From contig CAMTIM010000043.1 of assembly GCA_947072565.1 (NCBI GenBank), positions 1-64,000 of the forward strand: DNA of 64,000 nt, in the 5' to 3' direction. Source of the DNA: an uncultured Peptostreptococcaceae bacterium. GTDB lineage: Bacteria > Bacillota > Clostridia > Peptostreptococcales > Peptostreptococcaceae. This document shows, piece by piece, positions 36,384-46,116 of this stretch; positions within the stretch are counted from its first letter, which is position 1; each line of letters opens with the position of its first letter. The translations under genes were made by a program, and so were the position numbers. A model generated the notes under the pieces. That model was not told where the DNA came from, did no database searches, and saw nothing but the letters and a program-made list of their open reading frames with translations.

Positions 36384-37700
36384 TTACTTCCCAAATAAAG
36401 CATCAGAAAATGCCTTTGCGTCAAAATCTTGTAAATCTTCTACAGTTTCTCCTACTCCTATTAGCTTAACAGGAACGTCAACCTCACTTTTAACTGCTAT
36501 AACAACTCCACCTTTTGCAGTCCCATCAAGTTTTGTTAAAACTATTCCAGTTATCTTTGCAACATCTTTAAATGTCTTAGCTTGAGATACTGCGTTTTGT
36601 CCAGTTGTTGCATCTACTACTAATAGTACTTCTTTTTTAGCTTCTGGGAATTCTCTATCTACTATTTTAAATACTTTTCCAAGTTCATTCATAAGATTAG
36701 CTTTATTGTGTAATCTACCTGCAGTATCGCAAATTAATACATCCACATTTCTAGCCTTAGCAGCTTTTACAGCATCAAATATTACAGCTCCTGGGTCTGC
36801 CCCTTCTTGATGTTTTATTATATCAACATTGCTTCTTGATGACCATACTTCTAATTGCTCTATAGCTGCTGCTCTAAAAGTATCTCCTGCTGCTAATAAT
36901 ACTTTTTTACCATCTTTTTTGTATCTATTTGCTAATTTTCCTATTGTAGTCGTTTTACCAACTCCATTTACACCAACCATAAGTATTATAGTGGGAGAAT
37001 GAGATACATCTAGCTTTGAATTATCATTAGTTAGTATCTCTTCTACTATAGCTTTAAGTTCAACTCTAACATCCATTGGATCTGTTATTCCCTTTTGCTT
37101 TATCTTAACTCTAAGTTGTTCTATTATATCCATAGTAGTATTTACACCAACATCTGCAGTTATTAATATTTCTTCTAATTCTTCTAATAATTCTTCATCT
37201 ACTTTTGTATATGATTTTAATACCTCATCTATTCTATCTGTTATACCTTGTTTAGCTTTACTTAAACCTTGCTTTAGTCTATCAAATAAACTAACTTTTT
37301 TTTCTTCTATATTTTCTTCAGTATTATCTTCTTCTTCAGTATTATCTTCTTCTTCAATATTGTTTTTTTCTTTAATTTCACTACTTACGTCTTCTTCAAC
37401 TTCTTTTTTCTCTTCTTCTATCATTTCTTCAATAACTTCTATTTGTTCTATCTCATCTTGTTTTGGTTCTTCTTCAGTTTCAAACTTTATTTTTTCTTCA
37501 TCTTGTTGTATTTCTTCAATTTCTTCTTTATTTTCTTCAGTTATTAGTTCTTGTATATTTGTTTCAATTGTTTGTTCTTTAACAGTATCTTCTTCTGTTA
37601 TTTCTTTAGCTGCATCATTTGTATCTTCAGTTTCATTTAGTTTTTCTATTTCTTCATTATCATCTTTTTTCTTTCCAAATTTAAATAATTTCTTAAACAC
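36384..37700 (-). CDS. ftsY: SRP receptor FtsY
   Basis: A 438-residue SRP receptor GTPase. I start at GTG 37700 (MFKKLFKFGKKK), which has GGAGG 7 bases before; the upstream reading frame has no such site. Residues about 10-135 form an acidic, Glu-rich linker with a short repeat (EEDNTEEEDNTEEN), as in the A domain that helps membrane binding. The NG domain follows: GVNGVGKTTTIGKLA, GDTFRAAAIEQL, ICDTAGRLHNKANL and LTKLDGTAKGG. It pairs with Ffh and lies between smc and ylxM. Confidence 0.97.
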   Translation of the reverse strand: MFKKLFKFGKKKDDNEEIEKLNETEDTNDAAKEITEEDTVKEQTIETNIQELITEENKEEIEEIQQDEEKIKFETEEEPKQDEIEQIEVIEEMIEEEKKEVEEDVSSEIKEKNNIEEEDNTEEEDNTEENIEEKKVSLFDRLKQGLSKAKQGITDRIDEVLKSYTKVDEELLEELEEILITADVGVNTTMDIIEQLRVKIKQKGITDPMDVRVELKAIVEEILTNDNSKLDVSHSPTIILMVGVNGVGKTTTIGKLANRYKKDGKKVLLAAGDTFRAAAIEQLEVWSSRSNVDIIKHQEGADPGAVIFDAVKAAKARNVDVLICDTAGRLHNKANLMNELGKVFKIVDREFPEAKKEVLLVVDATTGQNAVSQAKTFKDVAKITGIVLTKLDGTAKGGVVIAVKSEVDVPVKLIGVGETVEDLQDFDAKAFSDALFGK

Positions 37701-37766
37701 TATTTTACCTCCAAAGTACAATATTAGATTTATCATATAGATTTGAATAAATCTATTTATATATTT

Positions 37767-37800
37767 ATTTAGCAAGTAAAGTATACTTTACTTGCTAAAT
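37767..37800 (-). terminator. Perfect palindrome after smc
   Basis: A perfect 34-base palindrome (arm ATTTAGCAAGTAAAGTA), 5 bases after the smc stop and upstream of ftsY. The T run is poor, so it may attenuate rather than fully terminate. Confidence 0.65.
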
Positions 37801-37804
37801 GTTT

Positions 37805-40800
37805 TTAAATTATGTCAGTTATATCTTGAGCTTCATTTAATCTTAAACTTAAAACCTTAGATATTGCCTTTTCTTGCATAGTTACTCCATATATATAATC
37901 AGATGCTTCCATAGTTCCTCTTCTGTGAGTGACTGCTATAAACTGAGTATCTTGAGATAGTTCTTTTAAAAACTCTCCAAATCTAAATATATTAGCATCA
38001 TCTAGTGGAGCTTCTATTTCATCTAATATACAAAACGGTGTTGGCTTAGCTAATAATATTGAGAACAATATACTTATTGCAGTAAGAGCTTTCTCTCCAC
38101 CTGATAATAAATTTAAATTTTTCATCTTTTTGCCAGGTGGCTGAGCTGTTATTTCAATATCACTTTCTAGTATATTTTGTTTATCTAATATAGTAAGTTC
38201 TCCATTACCTCCACCAAATAATCTTTTATATACATATTTAAAGTTTTCATTTATTTTTTCAAATTTAACTTTAAACTCTGCCTTCATATTTTCTTCTAGA
38301 TCTGATATAAGCTTTTCTATAGCCTCTATTGACTGTTCTAAATCTTGTTTTTGTTCACTATAAAAATCATATCTCTCTTTTACTTCTTCATACTCTTTTA
38401 TAGAGTCCATATTTACATTTCCAAGAACTCTTATTTCTCTTTTTAGATTTTCTAGCATCTTTTTATCTATTTCTATAGCGTCATCTTTAATTTCAATAGC
38501 TTGTTCTAAAGTCATTTCATACTCTTCAATCAACCTATTTTTATAAGTTTCTTGACTAGATTTAAATCTTTCTAATTTACCTTGTACTTTAAATAAACTT
38601 TCTTTTAAATCTATGTACTGCCTATCTATAGTTTTCAAATCTTTATTTAGTTCTTCTAATTTATTCTTTAAATCGTCTTTAGAAGCTTTTTTATTATCTA
38701 AGTTTATAATATTATCAACTAATTGTTTATTTAAACTTATCTTTTCTGTTTCTTCTATAACTATTTCTTCTTCTAGTTTAGATGTTTGAACTCCGTGTAC
38801 CTCAAATTCTTTTTGGATGCTATCTAGTTTTTCTTTTAATTCTAGATTTTCTTTATCAAGTCTATTTAATTCACTTAATGTATTTGTATTTAATTGTTTA
38901 TATTTCACTAAATCTAGGTTTAGTTCATCATATTTTATCTTATCAGTTTCATAAACGCCACTTGATTGTTTTAATACTATATATAATTCATCTATTTTAG
39001 TTTTATTTCCATTATGTTTATTGTCTAATTCTAATATGCTCTTTTTAACACTTTCAATTTTCTCTAAAGTATATTTTAGGTTAGAATCTAAACTATCTTT
39101 TTCATTTTCTAATTTAGTTGTGCTTATTTTTAAAGATTTTATTTCATCTTCTACTTTTCCAATGTATGAATTCTCAATTATTATAGTTTTATCAACTTCT
39201 TTTATCTGTTTATTAACTTCATTTATATCTCTTTGATAGTTGATTATGCTTTGATTACACTCTTCTTTTTGATTTGTTAATAATTCAATTTCTTTTTTAG
39301 TATCTTGAATTTTTTGAGAATATTCATTTATTAATCTTTTTCTAGATAATATATTCCCGTTAGTTCTAAAACTTCCTCCTGTTAAAGAACCACCTGGATT
39401 TAATATTTCTCCATCTAAAGTTACAACTTTATATTTATGGTTTGTTTCTTTCGCAAATTTAATTCCATTGTCTATAGTATCAATAACTATCGTTCTTCCA
39501 AGTATACTTTCAACTATATTTTTATACTTTTCATCATATGATAATAAGTCGCTTGCTAAACCTATAAACTTAGTGTTACATCTAATATTTTTTAGATCTA
39601 TTTTATTAGATTTTATAATATTTAATGGTAGGAATGTTACTCTTCCTAAATTATTTTTCTTTAAGTAGTTTATAGCAATCTTCGCACTAACTTCATCGCT
39701 AGTAATTATATTTTGCATATATGCACCAAGTGCTGACTCTATAGCTTTTTCATAATTAGCATCTACTCCTACAAGTTGTCCTAATGCTCCATGCACACCT
39801 TGTAAGTTTTTATTTTTAAGAACTTCTTTTACCCCTTTATTAAAGCCTTCATTATGATTTTCCATTTCAATGTATATATTAACCTTAGAATTATAATCAT
39901 TCAAACTATACTTATTGTTTTGAACTTGTTTATCTAAGTTATTATCTACATTAATTAACTCAGTTAGTTTTTCATTCATCTCAATTTGTCTATTATTAAG
40001 TATATTTAACTCTTCTTTTTTGCTTTCATGTCTACATTTAGACTCATTTAAATCTACATCTTTTTCGTTTATTTCTTTATTTATTTCTTTTATATCTAAA
40101 TCTATACTTTCAGTTCTAGAATTTATATTTTCCATATTAGCTGTAAGTGTAGATAATTTACTACTAGATTCTTGCTTTTTATTTAAAATACTTATTATAT
40201 CGTCTTTTAAATTTTCCACATTATTATTTATATCTTCAATCTTACCTTTTTTATTAGTGTTTAACTCATCTAATAAAGTTATATTTTCTTGTAAGGCAAT
40301 TATATTTTCTTCATTTTCTAACTTTGTTTCATTCAATTCTTTTATAATTTGATTATTCTTTACTAACTTTTCTTTTATTTCATTTAATTCTTTATGATTT
40401 CTTTCTATATCACTTTTATGATTTTTTATTCTTTCATTTATAAGATTTACTTGAGCATCTTTTTGAGATATTACAGTTTTTATACTGTTTATATAATCTT
40501 GAGCTTTATTGATGCTTTCATCTATACTTTCTATTTCTTTATTAGTTTCATTAAAACTTTTTTCTATAAGAGCTTTTTGCTTTTCTGTTTCTGTAGAATC
40601 GCTTTCTAATAATTGACTATGCTTGCTTACTTCATTTATTTCTATTTCTAGCCCTTCTATCTCTCTTATATAACTGTTTACTTCTATATTTTTTAGTTTT
40701 TTACTAAATTCTTCATATTTTCTAGCTTTCTCTTGTTGAGCAAAAAGAGGCTTTAGTTGATTTTCAATTTCAATATATATATCATTTATTCTCTCTAAAT

Positions 40801-41359
40801 TCTCTTTTGTGTTTTTCAGATTTCTTTCAGCTTCTTGCTTTTTATATCTAAATTTAGATATTCCACAGGCTTCATCAAAAACTTTTCTTCTATTTACAGG
40901 ATTATTACTAAGTATCTCATCAACTTTTCCCTGTTCTATAATAGAATACCCATCTTTTCCTATTCCTGTATCTAGCAACACTTCTTTTATGTCTTTAAGT
41001 CTACAACTCTTATTATTTAGAAAAAATGCGCTTTCTCCATTTCTATATGCTCTTCTTTTTATAGTAACTTCATTAAAATCTAAATCCAACTTATTATCAC
41101 AGTTGTCTATTGTAAGAGCAACTTCACAATAATTCATTGCTTTTTTTGTATCTGTCCCTGCAAATATTACATCTTCAAGTTTGTCACCTCTAAGACTTTT
41201 TATACTTTGCTCCCCTAAAACCCATCTAACAGCATCAGATATATTGCTTTTACCACTACCATTAGGTCCTACTATCGCAGTTATACCCTCTTTAAATACT
41301 ATGTCTGTTTTTGTAGGAAAGGATTTAAATCCTTTTAGTTCTAATCTTTTTAAATACAC
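37805..41359 (-). CDS. smc: Chromosome segregation protein SMC
   Basis: A 1184-residue SMC ATPase. The start is GTG 41359 (MYLKRLELKGFKSF) with AAGGGAG before it; a TTG six codons upstream would lie within the site. Walker A GPNGSGKSN (from residue 31) is in the N-terminal head. Two long coiled coils (about 170-500 and 670-1000) flank a hinge (HGALGQLVGVDANYEKAIESALG ... DGEILNPGGSLTGGS). The C-terminal head has LLSGGEKALTAIS signature and Walker B FCILDEIEAPLDDANI. With ScpAB (not in the window) it compacts and resolves chromosomes. Confidence 0.98.
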   Translation of the reverse strand: MYLKRLELKGFKSFPTKTDIVFKEGITAIVGPNGSGKSNISDAVRWVLGEQSIKSLRGDKLEDVIFAGTDTKKAMNYCEVALTIDNCDNKLDLDFNEVTIKRRAYRNGESAFFLNNKSCRLKDIKEVLLDTGIGKDGYSIIEQGKVDEILSNNPVNRRKVFDEACGISKFRYKKQEAERNLKNTKENLERINDIYIEIENQLKPLFAQQEKARKYEEFSKKLKNIEVNSYIREIEGLEIEINEVSKHSQLLESDSTETEKQKALIEKSFNETNKEIESIDESINKAQDYINSIKTVISQKDAQVNLINERIKNHKSDIERNHKELNEIKEKLVKNNQIIKELNETKLENEENIIALQENITLLDELNTNKKGKIEDINNNVENLKDDIISILNKKQESSSKLSTLTANMENINSRTESIDLDIKEINKEINEKDVDLNESKCRHESKKEELNILNNRQIEMNEKLTELINVDNNLDKQVQNNKYSLNDYNSKVNIYIEMENHNEGFNKGVKEVLKNKNLQGVHGALGQLVGVDANYEKAIESALGAYMQNIITSDEVSAKIAINYLKKNNLGRVTFLPLNIIKSNKIDLKNIRCNTKFIGLASDLLSYDEKYKNIVESILGRTIVIDTIDNGIKFAKETNHKYKVVTLDGEILNPGGSLTGGSFRTNGNILSRKRLINEYSQKIQDTKKEIELLTNQKEECNQSIINYQRDINEVNKQIKEVDKTIIIENSYIGKVEDEIKSLKISTTKLENEKDSLDSNLKYTLEKIESVKKSILELDNKHNGNKTKIDELYIVLKQSSGVYETDKIKYDELNLDLVKYKQLNTNTLSELNRLDKENLELKEKLDSIQKEFEVHGVQTSKLEEEIVIEETEKISLNKQLVDNIINLDNKKASKDDLKNKLEELNKDLKTIDRQYIDLKESLFKVQGKLERFKSSQETYKNRLIEEYEMTLEQAIEIKDDAIEIDKKMLENLKREIRVLGNVNMDSIKEYEEVKERYDFYSEQKQDLEQSIEAIEKLISDLEENMKAEFKVKFEKINENFKYVYKRLFGGGNGELTILDKQNILESDIEITAQPPGKKMKNLNLLSGGEKALTAISILFSILLAKPTPFCILDEIEAPLDDANIFRFGEFLKELSQDTQFIAVTHRRGTMEASDYIYGVTMQEKAISKVLSLRLNEAQDITDII

Positions 41360-41385
41360 GTTTTTCTCTCCCTTCAATGCTAAAA

Positions 41386-42456
41386 CTAAAGGTTGTAAAT
41401 ATTATATAAAGTTGCATAGATACTTTTAAAATCAATCTTAACTATCTTGTCGTTATCTAATACAATTTCTAATTTATCTATATCAATATGCTCTTCTTGT
41501 GTTTTCAAGTTTACACTTAATTCATTTTTCATATAAATACTATTACACTTTTTATTTCCTATTATTTTAGATATATTTTTTTTATTTGTTTTTATTAATA
41601 CACTACTTGTAACTTTATTTTCTATAACAATATGTTTTAGATAATCTTTTATCATATTACCTTCAACTAATTCTCTAAATGCAGGATGATACGGACCATC
41701 AACTACGGCCTTTCCTAATTGTATATCATCAGTAGCTTGTAGGCCAACTCTTATTACGTTTATATTATTAACATAAAATAAAGCTAAAAGTTTCTTTACT
41801 ATCTCAATACTTTGTTCTAGAGAAAATGGACTATATTCATTCTTTTTCAATAAATCTTCTAAACCAGTTTCTTTAACTACTAGTGTAGGGTATATTCTTA
41901 CACAATCTGGGTTTAACTGTATAAATTGTCTTGCTGTATCTATACATTTTTGTTCACTGTCTGATGGTAGTCCAACCATCATTTGAAGACCTAATTTTAT
42001 ATTATTTTCTTTTATAAGCCTTGAACTTACAAACACTTCGTCTGTGTGATGACCTCTTATGCTATCTTTTAACACATCTTCATCAAGAGATTGTACACCC
42101 AATTCAATTATACTAACTTTATATTCTTTTAACATAGAAAGTATCTCTTGGCTTATACAGTCAGGTCTTGTAGACATTCTAATATCATGCACTACACCTT
42201 TATCTACGTACTCTTTTGCAACAGACAATAAAGACCTTTGTATGTCTACATCTATAGCTGTAAAACTACCTCCAAAGAATGCAATTTCTACCATTGCATC
42301 TTTATCTATCGTAGTTAAATATTCTTCAACAATATCCCTTACATCGTTACTTGTCATATCTGTACTTACACCTGTAATTTTTTTTTGATTACAGAATATG
42401 CAGTCATGAGGACAACCTTGATGAGGTACAAAAATTGGAATTATTCTTTTTTTCAT
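41386..42456 (-). CDS. Radical SAM protein, Elp3-like N-terminal class
   Basis: A 356-residue radical SAM protein with the [4Fe-4S] triad CPHDCIFC (Cys15, Cys19, Cys22) near the N-terminus and ELGVQSLDEDVLKDSIRGHHTDE, a feature of Elp3/HemN-like enzymes. It lacks the GNAT acetyltransferase domain of true Elp3. Proteins of this kind are consistently found next to rnc-smc in clostridia; the substrate is unknown and a role in RNA modification is a guess. Start after AAAGGATG, 33 bases from rnc and 26 before smc. Confidence 0.9.
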   Translation of the reverse strand: MKKRIIPIFVPHQGCPHDCIFCNQKKITGVSTDMTSNDVRDIVEEYLTTIDKDAMVEIAFFGGSFTAIDVDIQRSLLSVAKEYVDKGVVHDIRMSTRPDCISQEILSMLKEYKVSIIELGVQSLDEDVLKDSIRGHHTDEVFVSSRLIKENNIKLGLQMMVGLPSDSEQKCIDTARQFIQLNPDCVRIYPTLVVKETGLEDLLKKNEYSPFSLEQSIEIVKKLLALFYVNNINVIRVGLQATDDIQLGKAVVDGPYHPAFRELVEGNMIKDYLKHIVIENKVTSSVLIKTNKKNISKIIGNKKCNSIYMKNELSVNLKTQEEHIDIDKLEIVLDNDKIVKIDFKSIYATLYNIYNL

Positions 42457-42489
42457 TTAATGTCATCCTTTTGATAATATTTATTTAAT

Positions 42490-43191
42490 CTATATGTTAT
42501 TTTTAAGTGCAACTTTTGCAGCTAACTGCTCTGCTTCTTTTTTGCTTTTGCCTTCTCCTAAGCCTAAAACTTCCTCATTTGTACCAACTTGCATAACAAA
42601 GCTCTTATTATGATCTGGTCCTTTTTCTTCTATCAGTTTATACCATATGTTGTTTTCACCTTTACCTTGTAATACTTCTTGAAGGTGTGTTTTATAATCT
42701 CTAAATATTTTACCTTTTCTAGAGTCACATATTATATCTTCCATATAGTTTAATACAAATTTTCTAGCACTTTCAATACCGCCATCTAAATAAATAGCTG
42801 CTATAACTGCTTCAAATGCATCTGCAATAATTGATATTCTTTTTCTTCCCCCTGTAGCTTCCTCACCTTTTCCAAGTAACATATGTTCGCCAAGATTTAT
42901 TTCATTAGCTGCATCACTTAATGACTCTTCACATACTATGTTTGCTCTTAATTTAGTAAGTTCTCCTTCTGGAAGGTTGGTTTCTTTTTTAAATAGATAT
43001 TCACTTACAACTATACTTAAAACTGAATCACCTAGAAACTCTAATCGTTCATTAAAATTATAATCTTTATTTTCATTAGAATATGAACTATGAGTAAGAG
43101 CTTCTAATATATATTCTCTATTTTCAAATTTATAGTCTATTATATTTTCAAACTTATCTATAGTATCGCATATTTTCTTATTTATTTTCAT
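42490..43191 (-). CDS. rnc: Ribonuclease III
   Basis: A 233-residue double-strand-specific endonuclease that matures rRNA and degrades mRNA/antisense duplexes. The signature NERLEFLGDSVLSIVV carries catalytic Glu/Asp; the second acidic pair is in IADAFEAVIAAIYLDGG. The C-terminal dsRNA-binding domain (about 155-233) has HNKSFVMQVGTNEEVLGLGEGKSKKEAEQLAAKVAL. Start follows GGAGG. First of the rnc-radical SAM-smc series. Confidence 0.98.
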   Translation of the reverse strand: MKINKKICDTIDKFENIIDYKFENREYILEALTHSSYSNENKDYNFNERLEFLGDSVLSIVVSEYLFKKETNLPEGELTKLRANIVCEESLSDAANEINLGEHMLLGKGEEATGGRKRISIIADAFEAVIAAIYLDGGIESARKFVLNYMEDIICDSRKGKIFRDYKTHLQEVLQGKGENNIWYKLIEEKGPDHNKSFVMQVGTNEEVLGLGEGKSKKEAEQLAAKVALKNNI

Positions 43192-43307
43192 ACTACTACC
43201 TCCGAGTTAATTATCTCTAGATTATAGTGTACTATTTTTCTAGAAGTATTGCAAAATAAAATTCATTTATATTCTATTGCCCTTTATATACCTTCTTTCA
43301 TATACAG

Positions 43308-43341
43308 AAAAACCTATGAGATTTAAATCTCATAGGTTTTT
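43308..43341 (-). terminator. Terminator after the zinc-ribbon gene
   Basis: Perfect palindromic stem AAAAACCTATGAGATTT and complement, A and T runs at the ends, 9 bases after the stop of the 43351 gene. Confidence 0.85.
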
Positions 43342-43350
43342 ATTCTTTGT

Positions 43351-43767
43351 TTAGTTTTCATCTAAATCTATACACATGCAATCATCATTATCATCTGCTG
43401 ATAATATAATTGCCTGGCAATTAGGGCAAACTACATCTACTTCATCATCGTATAGTAATTCTTCATCTACTTCTACTAAATCTCCACAATTGGGACATTC
43501 CATTTCTATGAAGCTAAGCTCTTCTTCGTCTTCGTCATCACCATCTTCGTATATATCGTCTTCTATATCTGATAAATCTTCGTCAATAGATTCTACATAT
43601 TCTACTAAATCAGCTTGTTCTTCGTCTAACTCCACTATTGCATCTGCAAAACTTTCTAATACGTCTACTATCTTATGTATTATTTTGCCTTCTTTGCTTT
43701 CAGTGCTTATTTCTAGTCCTTCAGCTAATCCTTTTAGGTATGCAACTTCTTCATATAAATATTTCAT
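43351..43767 (-). CDS. Acidic zinc-ribbon protein of unknown function
   Basis: A 138-residue protein. I choose ATG 43767 (MKYLYEEVAYLKGLAEGL), directly after GAGAGGGG. The N-terminal half is helical and resembles a conserved clostridial family next to rnc and efp. A strongly acidic linker (EDLSDIEDDIYEDGDDEDEEEL) precedes a zinc ribbon with two CPNC knuckles (CPNCGDLVEVDEE... VVCPNCQ). It ends with an acidic DDNDDCMCIDLDEN tail. Acidity and the zinc ribbon suggest interaction with basic proteins or RNA polymerase, which is speculative. Confidence 0.85.
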   Translation of the reverse strand: MKYLYEEVAYLKGLAEGLEISTESKEGKIIHKIVDVLESFADAIVELDEEQADLVEYVESIDEDLSDIEDDIYEDGDDEDEEELSFIEMECPNCGDLVEVDEELLYDDEVDVVCPNCQAIILSADDNDDCMCIDLDEN

Positions 43768-43798
43768 AGATACCCCTCTCTTTCTTTTTATATAAATT

Positions 43799-43840
43799 AA
43801 AAGCCCGTACATCTTTATTATTAAGATATACCAGCTTTTT
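43799..43840 (-). terminator. Imperfect terminator after efp
   Basis: AAAAGC outer pairs and a 9-base inner stem (GTATATCTT/AAGATGTAC, one G-T pair) around an AATAATA loop, 12 bases after the efp stop. Confidence 0.55.
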
Positions 43841-43852
43841 ATACATAGATTC

Positions 43853-44410
43853 TTAAACTCTTGATAAATAATCTCCAGTTCTAGTGTCTATCTTTACTTT
43901 GTCTCCTTGATTTATGAATAAAGGAACTTGAACAACTGCACCAGTTTCTACTGTAGCTGCTTTAGTTACGTTATTTGCAGTATCACCCTTTACTCCTGGT
44001 TCTGTTTCTACAACTTCTAATTCTGCAAAGTTAGGAGCTTCAACTTGGAAAGCTTGTCCTTGGTAGAATCTTATAGTAGCAACTTCATTTTCTTTTAAGA
44101 ACTTTATAGCTTCTTCAACTTGAACATAGTTTAAAGGAATTTGGTCAAATGTTTCTTCATCCATAAAGTAGTATAAGTCTCCATCACTATATAAATATTG
44201 CATTTGTCTTGTGTCTATATGAGCTTTAGGGAATTTATCACTTGGGTTAAAAGCTTCTTCTCTTATTGCCCCATTCTTTAAATTTCTGTATTTAGTTCTT
44301 ACGAACGCTGCACCTTTACCTGGTTTAACGTGTTGGAAATCAACTATTAAACATGGTTGTCCATCTTTTTCAAATGTTACACCTTTTCTAAAATCACTTG
44401 CTGAAACCAT
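43853..44410 (-). CDS. efp: Elongation factor P
   Basis: A 185-residue factor that rescues ribosomes stalled on polyproline. [19 protein letters not shown] carries the modification-site loop (Lys of PGKG, residue 31-32), and the C-terminal domain has [44 protein letters not shown]. The family Lys may carry 5-aminopentanol in Bacillus; here it is unproven. It has a strong promoter and a 110-base leader with competing stems. GGAGG precedes the ATG. Confidence 0.98.
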   Translation of the reverse strand: MVSASDFRKGVTFEKDGQPCLIVDFQHVKPGKGAAFVRTKYRNLKNGAIREEAFNPSDKFPKAHIDTRQMQYLYSDGDLYYFMDEETFDQIPLNYVQVEEAIKFLKENEVATIRFYQGQAFQVEAPNFAELEVVETEPGVKGDTANNVTKAATVETGAVVQVPLFINQGDKVKIDTRTGDYLSRV

Positions 44411-44442
44411 CTTTGTTCCTCCATATAAAAATAATTTTATTT

Positions 44443-44518
44443 TATCACGGTTTGGTGATATTCATTATTAAATAATTCTATATTCTTTTGCAATCTATGC
44501 ATATGTATATATATCACC
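44443..44518 (-). promoter_or_regulatory. efp leader with two mutually exclusive stems
   Basis: In the efp transcript, segment B (ATATCACC, 44461-44454) can pair with A upstream (GGTGATAT, 44518-44511; 8 pairs, 49-base loop) or with C downstream (GTGATA, 44448-44443; 6 pairs, 5-base loop). This is the layout of a switch, though the stems are short. Confidence 0.35.
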
Positions 44519-44530
44519 ATACCTTTTTCA

Positions 44531-44558
44531 ATTATATATCCTATTGTAATCTTGTCAA
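44531..44558 (-). promoter_or_regulatory. Promoter of efp
   Basis: Minus-strand TTGACA (44558-44553), 16 bases, TATAAT (44536-44531), near-consensus, about 120 bases before the efp ATG. Confidence 0.7.
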
Positions 44559-44579
44559 GTTCTATTGATATAATTTAAG

Positions 44580-45026
44580 TTAATATAAGACATTATTTCG
44601 ATTAATTAAAGCTCTTATTCCAAATATGTAACTATCAAATCCAAGTCCAGATATCTGACCTATACAAGCTTTTGCTGTAACGCTCTTTTGTCTAAATTCT
44701 TCTCTTTGATGAATATTAGATATATGAACCTCTACTACGTCAACATCTATAGATTTAATGGCATCATGAATAGCATAGCTGTAATGGGTAAAAGCACCTG
44801 GATTTATAACTATTCCATCATAAATACCCATAGCATCATGTATTTTATCTATTATATAACCTTCATGATTACTTTGAAAAAAATCTATACATAAATCATT
44901 TTCCGATACTTTAAACTCTTCTTTTATGTATCTCTCTAAATCACTTAAAGTATTTTTTCCGTATATGGTCTTTTCTCTTTTCCCTAACATGTTTAAGTTG
45001 GGTCCATTAATTACTATAATGTTCAT
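44580..45026 (-). CDS. aroQ: 3-dehydroquinate dehydratase, type II
   Basis: A 148-residue enzyme converting 3-dehydroquinate to 3-dehydroshikimate. I start at ATG 45026 (MNIIVINGPNLNMLGKRE), after GGGGGTG; an upstream TTG would overlap. The active-site features are the Tyr after KTIYG, NPGAFTHYSYAIHDAI, and EVHISNIHQREEFR. Third of the aroE-pilins-aroK-aroQ run in a likely single operon. Confidence 0.97.
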   Translation of the reverse strand: MNIIVINGPNLNMLGKREKTIYGKNTLSDLERYIKEEFKVSENDLCIDFFQSNHEGYIIDKIHDAMGIYDGIVINPGAFTHYSYAIHDAIKSIDVDVVEVHISNIHQREEFRQKSVTAKACIGQISGLGFDSYIFGIRALINRNNVLY

Positions 45027-45079
45027 AAGCACCCCCGACAAATTGATTACAAATTTTACTACTATAATAATATCATATA

Positions 45080-45586
45080 TTATCCAATGTGAACAAGTAT
45101 TTCACTAACTACTTGATTTATATTTTTATCATTTATGTCTATTTTTATGTTATAAGTATCATTATATTTATTTATTCTTTTTTTCAAAAGATTATCTATA
45201 GTTTCAGCTATGTTTTGACTTTGTTTAAGTAATGGACGTTTATCTATTTCCTTAGATACATTCTTTTGTATTGTCCCTACATTTGCATCTAAAAAAACAA
45301 CTTGCCTTTCTTTTTTTAATATATCTATATTTTCTTGTTTTGTAATTATGCCCCCACCTGTTGAAATTATAATGTTGTCTTTTTTTACTAACTCTTTTAA
45401 TAAATCATTTTCTAATTTTCTAAAATATGCTTCTCCAGACTCTTTAAATATCTCAGATATAGCCTTATTCTCTCTTTTCTCGATTTCATTATCCATGTCT
45501 ATAAATTTAATATTAAGCTTTTTAGCTAATGATTTTCCTACTACCGTTTTTCCTACTCCCATAAAACCAATTAATATTATTCTCAT
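45080..45586 (-). CDS. aroK: Shikimate kinase
   Basis: A 168-residue P-loop kinase. Walker A is GFMGVGKTVVGK (residues 7-18), DMDNEIEKRE holds the shikimate-binding Asp, YFRKLEND and ISTGGGIIT are the conserved substrate motifs, and the lid region has KRPLLK. Its ATG overlaps the stop of the pilin gene at 45583 as ATGA, so translation is probably coupled. Lies 53 bases before aroQ. Confidence 0.97.
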   Translation of the reverse strand: MRIILIGFMGVGKTVVGKSLAKKLNIKFIDMDNEIEKRENKAISEIFKESGEAYFRKLENDLLKELVKKDNIIISTGGGIITKQENIDILKKERQVVFLDANVGTIQKNVSKEIDKRPLLKQSQNIAETIDNLLKKRINKYNDTYNIKIDINDKNINQVVSEILVHIG

Positions 45587-46116
45587 ATCTGCTCTCCCTC
45601 GAAGTTTCTTATGTTTACTTTAAATTCTGTTTGTAATTTTTCATTATTTTTAGATAGTGCTAGCTTTATTTTTATAAATTTGCCTTTTTCATACACAGAC
45701 ACATACATATTATCTATATAATCCCCTATTTCATACCCGCCTTGCTCACTAGCCCCACTGTTACTTAAATTATTTATGAAAAGTTTATTTAAATTTTTCT
45801 TCAAACTAATTTCTTTATCTTTTATACTGTTTACTTCGTTTTTATATTTACATTTTATAGAAGTAGCATCTATTATAGTATCACCATAGTTTAAATCTTT
45901 AGAATTTATACTAATTACTCCTTTAGAATCTCCCACTATGTCTTCTATATATCTACTCATTTCGTTAGCTTGTTGTTGTAATTCTACTTTATCTTCAAGC
46001 TTAAGTTTAGTGTTATACGAAAAGAATAATAAATAATAAAGTATAGATATTATTATTAGTATAACTGATAAAGAAATTATACTCTCTAAAAGCAAATATC
46101 CCTCTTTACGTTTCAT
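45583..46116 (-). CDS. Prepilin-like protein (minor pilin type)
   Basis: A 177-residue pilin-like protein. The N-terminus MKRKEG-YLLLESIISLSVILIIISILYYLLFF is a class III signal: basic leader, Gly at -1 and Glu at +5, then a hydrophobic helix. The C-terminal part has SGASEQGGYEIGDYIDNMYVSV. Length and position resemble a ComGF/PilW-like minor pilin. It overlaps the preceding pilin-like gene by 11 bases and aroK by 4. AAGGAAGG precedes the ATG. The pilus ATPase and membrane platform are not in the window. Confidence 0.85.
   Translation of the reverse strand: MKRKEGYLLLESIISLSVILIIISILYYLLFFSYNTKLKLEDKVELQQQANEMSRYIEDIVGDSKGVISINSKDLNYGDTIIDATSIKCKYKNEVNSIKDKEISLKKNLNKLFINNLSNSGASEQGGYEIGDYIDNMYVSVYEKGKFIKIKLALSKNNEKLQTEFKVNIRNFEGEQI

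Noticed and set aside
37360-37740. Plus-strand Ser-rich open frame opposite the ftsY N-terminus
   Set aside because: It is the shadow of the Glu-rich FtsY linker (GAA/GAG read as TTC/TCT) and has no ribosome site.
37767-37800. Perfect palindrome considered as an operator
   Set aside because: Position just after the smc stop and long stem favour an RNA hairpin.
43376-43795. Plus-strand Ser-rich open frame opposite the zinc-ribbon gene
   Set aside because: Mirror of the acidic stretch of the minus-strand gene; no promoter or ribosome site.
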